From the NCBI RefSeq assembly GCF_040412425.1, contig NC_089788.1, positions 73,201,220-73,265,219 of the forward strand: DNA of 64,000 nucleotides, given 5' to 3'. Numbering within the stretch: the stretch's first letter is position 1; every line of letters begins with the position of its first letter. Below, piece after piece: positions 60,001 through 64,000 of the stretch. Position numbers and translations under genes: made by a program. The DNA is from Macrobrachium rosenbergii. Taxonomy: Eukaryota; Arthropoda; Malacostraca; Decapoda; Palaemonidae. The notes below the pieces were generated by a model. The model saw only the letters and a program-made list of their open reading frames with translations. It ran no database searches and was not told the origin of the DNA.

Positions 60001-60955
60001 AATAAACGAAAGATAGTAAGCGTACCCACAAACAATAAAACTCGCTTGAACATACACAACATAAGTTCATACATACAAGAAAAGTATGAAGCATATTCTC
60101 TGCCTTCATTTATAACATAATGCAACATATCTTAAAATATTCACTCTACATAAAACTCCTACAGAACATATTCAAGAGTAACTATAAAACATGCTGTATC
60201 ATGATTCATTATGATGAGCAGAAGACAATCAAAAGATATCTGGAATTTGGAAGACGATCTTATTAGTGACAGCTTTAGGAAGATCAAAACAACTACAAAT
60301 GTACTGTACAGAAATAAAGAAGAGAAGGAGATGAAAATTATCAATGGTAAAATACTAACATGGGTCTCAATGGAATGTTTGCAAACTCAACTTCCCAAAG
60401 GTCAATTAATGTCAGTGAAAATTAAAAGTTTTTTCAAATCTGAAATATGAGATTCCCTTTTAATGATTCTATATCTCATCTTGACTTTCATTTATAGTTA
60501 TAAAAATACTTCATTAAAAATGAATATCCTCTATTGGTAAATACTTGACATCGATCAGAAACTCAAGATTGTTTTTAGCTATAAAATTTAATAATAGTTC
60601 TTTCTAAATCCAGAATAAAATATAAATTCCACGGCTAAACCAAAAATATTATGACACTCATTACTAACCATTATACATTTCAAAGACTTGGCCTCAGCAC
60701 GAATAAATCAAAACATTCCCGTTATGAACTTTACAGCGTACCGTGATTTACCTTTTTGCACCGATATTGTATGAAACCTAAGTTCATGATGTTCCACAAA
60801 CATTCCACTTCTTACCACATGGAAAACTTAATGTAGAAGGATAACAAACTAAAGGATTTTACCCCAGATGAGTTGTCCCAGGGAGACTGTAATGATGCCC
60901 TTCGACCTCGTAACTTCAGGTCGGGCACAGAGTTAGACATGAGTCGCAGTCTTGC
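28311..60955 (-). CDS. SZT2: SZT2, KICSTOR complex subunit (C-terminal third, at least 23 exons)
   Basis: Twenty-three - strand exons with GT..AG borders join into about 1,170 codons. I recognise the protein as SZT2 from blocks such as HVHSFTYDFHLRS, TYLMKNVLGGIILLE, LGYYTHYEQKIH and IDPNLAPFFSKPLQWYQGL, which resemble the vertebrate C-terminal region (about 3,430 residues in human). SZT2 is known as the largest subunit of KICSTOR (with KPTN, ITFG2 and KICS2). It recruits GATOR1 to lysosomes and is needed for mTORC1 to respond to amino-acid shortage. No catalytic motif is expected. Phase is continuous at 21 of 22 junctions; exon 9 to 10 does not fit. The 5' two-thirds lie beyond position 64000. 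The identification is from memory and needs a protein search. Confidence 0.8.
28650..28816 (-). CDS. SZT2: SZT2 exon 22 (of those in window)
   Basis: 167 bases between a TTCAG acceptor and a GTAAGT donor. Residues include AYSELCELLSLVQ and SLSTIDPNLAPFFSKPLQWY, one of the best conserved C-terminal blocks of SZT2 as I recall it. It ends with two bases of an Arg/Ser codon completed in the next exon. Confidence 0.85.
28979..28999. repeat. Short (CT)n microsatellite
   Basis: About ten CT units inside the intron between exons 21 and 22 of SZT2. Confidence 0.9.
29300..29372 (-). CDS. SZT2: SZT2 exon 21
   Basis: 73 bases, ACAG acceptor and GTATGC donor. Encodes RDWLWQRLTAVLREDEKQ and KIARDQ, an amphipathic, charged helix-like segment. 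It begins by completing an Arg codon from exon 20 and ends in phase 0. Confidence 0.85.
30013..30144 (-). CDS. SZT2: SZT2 exon 20
   Basis: 132 bases, TTGCAG acceptor and GTAGGT donor. Encodes LESVRYLGYYTHYEQKIH, then a Gln/His-rich helix ending NQAKIHCR. The LGYY..HE-like start and the HCR end match the SZT2 family as I know it. In phase with both neighbours. Confidence 0.87.
30421..30535. repeat. 56-bp tandem duplication in an SZT2 intron
   Basis: aaaatatattttagcatcta starts at 30421 and again at 30477. The two copies differ by a two-base TA expansion and a few substitutions. Confidence 0.9.
30981..31176 (-). CDS. SZT2: SZT2 exon 19
   Basis: 196 bases, ATACAG acceptor and a non-optimal GTATAT donor. 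Encodes GDTITGTPVTLTVIEDGKEV, SSSFSEWTRASVG and a Pro-run (PPPPP) near the end. It looks like a flexible linker between two folded blocks. In phase on both sides. Confidence 0.83.
31488..31624 (-). CDS. SZT2: SZT2 exon 18
   Basis: 137 bases, TTTTGCAG acceptor and GTGAGC donor. Encodes MYPNRTLDRKKGIFRTVYD followed by a Lys/Ala/Glu-rich helix (LRAEKAEKAAASGLKVE). In phase with exons 17 and 19. Confidence 0.85.
32438..32634 (-). CDS. SZT2: SZT2 exon 17
   Basis: 197 bases, TACCAG acceptor and GTAGTT donor. Encodes QETEFIMVYNETCRMGYSD and ALHLKVYIILSSKR separated by an Asp-rich loop (DLSDDGGD). The alternating strands suggest a beta-rich domain. Confidence 0.87.
32850..32980 (-). CDS. SZT2: SZT2 exon 16
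   Basis: 131 bases, CTTTCAG acceptor and GTGAGG donor. Encodes GEQLYNYLLAREKQYGVKVL and RMKPIFIDPDSDM. The YGVKV.RM motif is a block I associate with SZT2. Confidence 0.87.
34624..34840 (-). CDS. SZT2: SZT2 exon 15 (HVHSFTYDFHLR block)
   Basis: 217 bases, TTGACAG acceptor and GTAAGT donor. Encodes LLHVHSFTYDFHLRSVCAYV and PGYHVSSFLNDFIKYYNKGP. This is the most diagnostic SZT2 segment in the window and the main basis of the gene call. It starts in phase 0 directly after exon 14 (...PDHIDDK). Confidence 0.9.
38210..39570. mobile_element. Unclassified element bounded by about 155-bp imperfect inverted repeats
   Basis: Left arm 38210-38360 and right arm 39412-39570 are inverted copies. The reverse complement of the left arm contains cttctatcctttggac and gacattcaaagacca, and the right arm has cttctgtcctttggac and gacattcaaagacca in the same order with the same spacing. 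Similarity is high in the middle and fades outward. The 1.05-kb interior contains a 177-codon - strand ORF. I recognise no transposase, integrase or RT motif, so the class (foldback, DIRS-like, or two opposed copies of a small repeat) is open. Confidence 0.6.
38493..39026 (-). other. 177-codon intronic ORF inside the inverted-repeat element; function unknown
   Basis: This is the longest unexplained ORF in the window. It starts MVNSMMKRNAVTLEF, has an acidic stretch (FLFPEDLVLNLEEKLHSDKD) and a Leu/Phe/His-rich C-terminal half. I see no conserved motif, signal peptide or catalytic signature. It lies wholly within an SZT2 intron on the same strand and is framed by inverted repeats. It is more likely a relic of a mobile element or a chance ORF than a host gene. 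Confidence 0.3.
40750..40869 (-). CDS. SZT2: SZT2 exon 14
   Basis: 120 bases, CACCAAG acceptor and GTAAGA donor, phase 0 on both sides. Encodes TQGVIGVVVSGPPAPVL and LLFPEGCPPDHIDDK. A short hydrophobic strand is followed by a Pro/Ser loop. Confidence 0.85.
40870..44432 (-). other. SZT2 intron (3.6 kb) between exons 13 and 14
   Basis: Contains a recent 83-bp tandem duplication with GA tracts (41881-42078). The rest is AT-rich sequence without an exon I can support. Confidence 0.7.
41881..42078. repeat. Recent 83-bp tandem duplication with (GA)n tracts
   Basis: A 58-base unique phrase beginning tctattgttttgctttcttt is present at 41881 and again, apparently identical, at 41964. Each copy is followed by a GA run (41939-41963 and about 42026-42078). 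The second run is twice as long. Identity of the unique part shows that the duplication is young. Confidence 0.95.
44433..44492 (-). CDS. SZT2: SZT2 exon 13
   Basis: A 60-base microexon, ATCACAG acceptor and GTATGG donor, phase 0 on both sides. Encodes VYVLESIRLHGRKLNTLSSQ. Being in frame, it could be skipped without a frameshift. Confidence 0.82.
45874..46018 (-). CDS. SZT2: SZT2 exon 12
   Basis: 145 bases, TTAAGCAG acceptor and GTGAGA donor. Encodes RSFWTKEVRFNEHLSTES and TYLMKNVLGGIILLEIFFTE, a hydrophobic segment that is probably a buried helix and not a membrane span. It is a conserved SZT2 block as I recall. In phase on both sides. Confidence 0.87.
46813..46948. repeat. 68-bp tandem duplication in an SZT2 intron
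   Basis: ggaaaaaataaaactaaaag starts at 46813 and nearly identically at 46881. The shared core includes tctactaaattttaaatgct and atcgtacaaaaatactttta. Confidence 0.93.
46988..47235 (-). CDS. SZT2: SZT2 exon 11
   Basis: 248 bases. The acceptor is modest (accatcaag) and the donor GTAAGC is good. The first half is Ser/Arg-rich and probably disordered (QRSRHDSGSSLKGAVS, LRRTLSLMTAVSSPAQRKR), with phosphorylation-site-like RRTLS. The second half is helical: SLCMNFLKEYIQYLQSLGF. CpG-rich compared with its introns. The 85-codon + strand ORF over this exon is its antisense shadow. Confidence 0.82.
47590..47870 (+). pseudogene. Possible LINE C-terminal remnant in an SZT2 intron
   Basis: The + strand reads RFKRFQWFGHIIRREVE near 47631-47682, resembling the (R)WFGHV.RR motif near the C-terminus of many LINE reverse transcriptases. 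The sequence after it contains PVGR and a degenerate charged tail with stops. The match is short, so this is tentative. Confidence 0.4.
47933..48032 (-). CDS. SZT2: SZT2 exon 10
   Basis: 100 bases, CTCCTTAG acceptor and GTAAGA donor. Encodes WRWQVAAVRDHSLPNEE and KATALGFKTPEN, then joins exon 11 in phase. Its start needs two leftover bases from the previous exon, which exon 9 as drawn does not supply. An alternative acceptor 18 bases inside (GGCAG before GTAGCT) would need phase 0. Confidence 0.75.
48099..48176. repeat. 31-bp inverted repeat hairpin with 16-base loop
   Basis: 48099-48129 (cttacctactgttaaagtta...) and 48146-48176 are reverse complements with two mismatches in 31. Weaker pairing continues outward (attatttgg against ccaaataat). 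It is close to the acceptor of SZT2 exon 10 (48032). It may be the core of a tiny MITE or a foldback. Confidence 0.9.
49182..49355 (-). CDS. SZT2: SZT2 exon 9 (3' boundary uncertain)
   Basis: The acceptor (ggttatttcag) is good and continues exon 8 in phase: NQRKVLVQMISQSPGHA, then FDEKILDLYKQTARFVHFCY and TPMLFLPRF. The donor is unclear. GTTCTG at 49180-49181 is drawn here, GTACCA about 24 bases upstream is the alternative, and without a splice the frame stops at 49144. None gives the phase needed by exon 10 with its best acceptor. Confidence 0.7.
49531..49681 (-). CDS. SZT2: SZT2 exon 8
   Basis: 151 bases, TTTTACAG acceptor and GTAATG donor. Encodes MQVPGIGDVYRDSRPIRCL and ANLKVLELRHGSQMLEIKRL. 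Starts in phase 0 and leaves one base (G) for exon 9. Confidence 0.85.
49728..50081. mobile_element. 354-bp pogo/Tigger-like MITE with TA target duplication
   Basis: The left end CAGTAAACCCCCGTATTCG and the inverted right end (cgaatacggggtttacta) form terminal inverted repeats, and TA flanks both sides (49726-49727 and 50082-50083). The interior is non-coding with sub-terminal inverted similarity (ttcgcgg..., ccgcgaat). It resembles a MITE I remember as common in decapods. It lies in the intron between SZT2 exons 7 and 8, about 46 bases from the exon 8 acceptor. Confidence 0.85.
50708..50815 (-). CDS. SZT2: SZT2 exon 7
   Basis: 108 bases, CTTTCCAG acceptor and GTTAGT donor, phase 0 on both sides (36 codons). 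Encodes DNPNFYSSATVEALIKAQAP and VVNERGGRRSQ. A frame-preserving cassette. Confidence 0.83.
51388..51561 (-). CDS. SZT2: SZT2 exon 6
   Basis: 174 bases, TTTTCCTCAG acceptor and GTATGT donor, phase 0 on both sides. Encodes IVIYTYNWTKEHCDALHIF and VVVQKMGLFHNQPFGRK. The YTYNW and QK.GLFHNQP blocks are strongly SZT2-like as I remember the family. Confidence 0.88.
52486..52833 (-). CDS. SZT2: SZT2 exon 5 (Pro/Ser/Thr-rich linker)
   Basis: 348 bases, TTTTCATCAG acceptor and GTAAGT donor, phase 0 on both sides (116 codons). It begins TFAASKATQRYPPLIVWPKG, passes through a low-complexity section with repeated STPVT words, and ends ALFIPRQKLLYATIVGQE. An apparent acceptor at TTTGCAG inside the exon is out of phase and was not used. 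The linker is probably disordered and fast evolving. Confidence 0.85.
53794..53929 (-). CDS. SZT2: SZT2 exon 4
   Basis: 136 bases, ATTTACAG acceptor and GTGAGG donor. It completes an Arg codon from exon 3 and encodes HAIPVFITELQKWVSSKWTE, EIFEEMDVEGKSPVYKLVES and GK. An acidic helical segment. Confidence 0.85.
54564..54625. repeat. 31-bp AT-rich tandem duplication
   Basis: acataaatattaattattta starts at 54564 and 54595. Intronic, with no coding effect. Confidence 0.9.
54956..55143 (-). CDS. SZT2: SZT2 exon 3, with a coding tandem duplication
   Basis: 188 bases, TCCCCAG acceptor and GTGGGT donor. Encodes LHPLFSELLLDWLEYASE, then two adjacent copies of a 12-13 residue unit (ELGEKGEHAVRK and ELGEKGGEHAVRK; DNA 55018-55053 and 54979-55017), then YTQHISTR. 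The two units differ at silent and indel positions. Unusually GC-rich for the locus. Confidence 0.83.
56871..56990 (-). CDS. SZT2: SZT2 exon 2 (of those in window)
   Basis: 120 bases, CTGTCCAG acceptor and GTAAGG donor, phase 0 on both sides (40 codons). Ser-rich start (SSAPTSSSGHSPLKIRHS), then VDFGMEHSQLMVEDGLHAAE. Probably a disordered linker with potential Ser-Pro phosphosites. Confidence 0.8.
58280..58925 (+). mobile_element. Two tandem, partly scrambled copies of a tRNA-derived SINE
   Basis: Each copy has a head with an A-box-like tggctgagtcgg (58409) and a B-box-like ggagttcaattcc (58441, 58716), and a body (tgatagaaattcatttct). The second copy keeps the full tail (agccacgtaaaataagtcta ... 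cagtggtctggtaaaac). The first tail is a patchwork in which ataatg is followed by a second copy of gggccggagttcaattcccc. The upstream flank (cattgagatttt, gtgtactgtacagtactg) is also duplicated ahead of copy two, so a block of about 300 bases was duplicated and then rearranged. Confidence 0.8.
59540..60000 (-). pseudogene. LINE remnant: end of RNase H domain and cysteine-bearing C-terminus
   Basis: On the - strand from about 59995 the frame reads LPALVDIHGNAEANKLAKDA, the degenerate form of the RNase HI motif (P.H..I.GNE.AD.LAK). Below 59880, across stops and frameshifts, follow MPRLDVSDLLMVF, CDDCLVPL and a segment like LSFGDPRDQFLSEACCGNGK. This is the order (RNase H, then a C..C-type tail) seen in I/R1/Jockey-type LINE ORF2 proteins. 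Multiple stops show that it is dead. The RT part is absent. Confidence 0.75.
60863..60955 (-). CDS. SZT2: SZT2 exon 1 of those in window (internal in the gene)
   Basis: 93 bases, TTATCTGTAG acceptor and GTAAAA donor, 31 codons in phase 0. Encodes ARLRLMSNSVPDLKLRGRRA and SLQSPWDNSSG. The Ser/Arg-rich SNSVPDL..R motif looks like a regulatory linker. It is preceded by an intron, so it is not the true first exon. Confidence 0.75.
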
Positions 60956-63900
60956 CTACAGATAAGCAAACCAGGTTACCTTAAACTTTAAATTCTAAAG
61001 CTTACAGTTAATTCAGGCTATGTCAGATTTTACCATGAATAGAATGAACAGCTTGAAAAGATTAAGTCGTTCCTTCTACAGACTGATACTCTGCAAAACG
61101 TGACGGAAGTAAAATGTTTACTAGTTTCTTTATAAGGCTCACAACATTTAAAACATTAATTTCATTACTTTTAGTGCACAAACAATTTTTAAAAAAGGGT
61201 GTGGTTGAAGATAAAATCTGAAAATGCCTTTGGTGAAAATACACCATTTTCTCCCATATTCTAAGGTTGCTGTACTTTGAATAAGTTTGCCCTCAAATAA
61301 TAAATTAACAGCAAGTGTTAGGTGGTGTGGATGTCGAGATAAAAGTATAACCCATAGCCAAATAATAATGTATTTTGAAGCCCAATAGTATTGTGTCAGA
61401 CAACAAACTCAGTAAAACCCTTTGCAAAATACTTCACTATGGTTCACCAGTATATCAATGGCTTGCACCTACAGAATAAAGGAGAAAATCACAAAACAAA
61501 ACTAATCTTACTACTGTACTGTATTCATCACACTTGAATATAAATTTTACATGTATACTCCAAGCACTAAAAATGTAAAGACATTTGTCACCAACTAATG
61601 CATCAGCAAATCCAAAGTGAGTCCTCGCAAGTTGTAAATGGCACTTTGTACAAAACCCAAGCAACTTTCCAACATTAAAACGTATCTTACTACATGACAT
61701 GGGTCTAATTAAGATCTCGAAAGATCTGTCTACTATGGGAGCACTTTATTACAACAAGTTCTGTTTCTGGTTAAACTAGATCACCACTAGAAGCATTATT
61801 TACAAAAAAGACAGACTTACAGAGGAAAGAAGGGGTACAATTTAAAACTGCCTACTACTGACTGTTAATACCAAAGATCACCACACCATGAAAAGCTTGT
61901 TAACCATGACTCACTACTGTACTCCGCATATGTTATAGCAAAGTTGAATACAAAATATAGGGGGTAAATTTAACAAACACCATCATTACTGCTCCAAAAA
62001 ATTGAGGCCAAATCATTCCATGTCCACGGTTTATCAATTGCTTTATCTGAATAACGAATGGATTATGAAGAAACACAGTTCTTACTTACTATAACAACAT
62101 CATTTCTTGAACTCATGAATACTGTGTAATGTAAAGGGACAAATGTTTATACATTCAACAATGCAAGTTGCATACAATGAATTAATTTATTTTATTTTAC
62201 TTATCAAACTGTTAATAATGCTTTTTTGTAAACTCAACACATGCAATTAATTGTACAATTATCATATACTCTTCTTAGTTAGTGATATGATGAAATTTAT
62301 CTCAGTAATGCATGGCAATCCAAGATGCTCCACAAAATAACATCAAAATTACAAAACAAAAGTAATTTTCTGTCACCACAGAGTTTGCACTATATCGAGC
62401 ATTCAAGTCAGTCACATTGAAAAAATCATGAGCTGGTACCTTTAGTGGAAGTACGCTAGTCAATACCATTTTTTACTAAAGCTCTAAAGGAAGGGGTATC
62501 ATTAATTAATGACTTTCTTTTCCAGTCCGTGACATCTGTCATCAATGGCCCTTGGTAAACATACAATTCTTGGGGAAAAATTTTCTCACAAGCCATTTCT
62601 TATAATTTGCCCTTTCATCACACAAAGTCATCTCACATGCTTCAACATCTCTTAAAAAGAAAATGGCAGTGAGCTGATCTTTAGGTTTTGAGCAGCTACA
62701 AGCGTCATCATTTGTTTAATGTGATCCTCTAGTGAGAAATTAGAAGGGTTAGGTGGGAACTTCCATGATAAATAATAATATGTATGAAAAATAATTAATT
62801 TTTAATGAACACACTGCATATAATTTACAAATCTCAGCTTAGGAAGGACCACTGTGACTTAAAACACACATTGTCCAGGGAGCTGTGTCCATGAGATAAA
62901 CACTTGTTATCTAAGTTAACTCAAAGAGGTAGTATTTTTTATATTCCAAGTTAACCAGAGAGTTGAACATAGCCTACCTAACTGCCTTGACTGCCTGCTT
63001 GTCTAACATCAACCACCTTCACTGCCCAAAGCCCAGTAGCTCTCAAAGAACTGCCTGTAGAAGATGAAATTGACTGGCTCTTACCTTGGGGTAGATCCAG
63101 TCTCACATTCTATTCCTCCCCCTTTCCAGAATTCTATTACTTTAGCAAAATGCTCTTCAACCTCAAGAGGGCAAGGCTGCCCTTTGGCAAGTGGTGTCCT
63201 TGCAAGTCTAGGAAAAATCCATTGGAATGGAAATTGAGTTGTTGAAGCCTATTTCTAAGAGCTATAGCTTTTATAGCATTTCTTCTTTTGCCTGTTACAG
63301 AGAAATCTGAAGTATTTGGGGTGTTCAAAGAATGCAAATGGGGGTGAACTATAAGCACTGTAATGTGATCATGGTGAAATAAACAATTACAAAAGTGATG
63401 AATGCATGAATCAAGTTAATCTTTAAAAAAATTCAAAATGGTAGCACTTCTAGGGATTCCAAAAAAGCAGAGAACACTATTATGGATATATTAACAACGA
63501 TGCAGCTGCTTTAGACCCATCTATTCATCCAATCATATGCAGTGCTACCAGCTCACTGTTTCTTTTTTAAGAGTGACTGAAGTTCCCATGATGACTTCTT
63601 GTGCACGAACGAGTTAACTGCCAATAATGGGTTTGTTGTACAACAAATATTTATTATCATAAGGGCGATGATATGAAAGGTGTCCTCAAACCAAACCTTC
63701 AGATCTTAACATAATTTTGTAACAACTGGTAATAAGAAGTCAAGATCTAACCATACGAATATAACAGTGGACAATAAAAATCTATGTGGGCACTTTCTGA
63801 CATACCCTCAACAAATATCTTGACACTGGTTCCATGATGCTGCAAAATTTGAGCTACAGTAATTCATCAGCACCAACGATCGTTAAATCTAAGCTCTTAA

Positions 63901-64000
63901 GCAAGCTCTGTGGTCAGAAAACAGTCTTCTAAAACAGCATACCAGCCACAAAGATCACTTTGTTGTTAATGATGTCAAACAGTTAACTATCTGCTGCAAG
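60956..64000 (-). other. Upstream SZT2 intron, no gene seen
   Basis: AT-rich sequence with scattered short ORFs and no splice-bounded exon I can defend. The donor-like site at about 63085 (CCCCAAG before GTAAGA) was considered and not accepted. Confidence 0.55.

Larger units (their letters stand above)
56991..60862 (-). other. SZT2 intron (3.9 kb) between exons 1 and 2
   Basis: Holds the scrambled SINE pair (58280-58925) and a LINE remnant (59540-60000). A short TTA-rich tract lies near 59127-59160. Positions 56991-58270 and 60130-60862 show nothing I can name. Confidence 0.7.

Noticed and set aside
63085..63150. Possible further SZT2 exon with donor CCCCAAG/GTAAGA
   Set aside because: The only open frame is short (about 16 residues), the acceptor is poor, and the phase would bring a stop into the exon at 60863-60955.
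1..64000. CRISPR arrays, bacterial operons, viral genes or restriction/defence systems
   Set aside because: None seen. Every repeat array is a eukaryotic microsatellite, minisatellite or transposon, and all supported coding sequence is intron-split.

Overview
The window is eukaryotic and looks like a decapod crustacean genome (shrimp, prawn or crayfish type). The evidence is AT-rich DNA, very dense (GA)n/(CT)n microsatellites, tRNA-derived SINE fragments and a dispersed repeat that I recall from decapod sequence (memory only), decayed non-LTR retrotransposons, and small exons bounded by GT..AG sites in introns of 0.1 to 20 kb. No bacterial-type gene, CRISPR array or functional tRNA/rRNA was seen.

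Region 1 to 21.7 kb (+ strand): the 3' end of an unrecognised gene. Two phase-compatible exons, 1206-1259 and 21574-21704 (ending in TAA), flank a possible 20.3-kb intron. That intron is packed with microsatellites, tandem repeats carrying GA tracts, a 1.4-kb imperfect long inverted repeat (11.4-12.8 kb), a frameshifted LINE reverse-transcriptase remnant (16.7-17.6 kb), a short retroposed insertion with an 11-bp target duplication (10.02-10.18 kb), and SINE fragments (20.2-21.0 kb).

Region 21.7 to 28.3 kb: the gap between two convergent genes, presumably holding both 3' UTRs, plus one 170-bp inverted-repeat transposon (26.6 kb).

Region 28.3 to 61 kb (- strand): at least 23 coding exons, read right to left, that I assign to SZT2, the giant subunit of KICSTOR, which anchors GATOR1 on the lysosome and restrains mTORC1. 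About 1,170 codons are present, equivalent to the C-terminal third. Reading phase is continuous across all junctions except one (49.2 to 48.0 kb), where an exon is probably missing or a splice site misplaced. The introns hold a pogo/Tigger-like MITE (49.7 kb), a perfect-looking hairpin (48.1 kb), a 1.4-kb inverted-repeat element with a 177-codon ORF (38.2-39.6 kb), a LINE RNase H/C-terminal remnant (59.5-60.0 kb) and a scrambled double SINE (58.3-58.9 kb).

Region 61 to 64 kb: upstream SZT2 intron with no recognisable gene. The 5' two-thirds of SZT2 lie beyond the right edge, and the 5' part of the + strand gene lies beyond the left edge.
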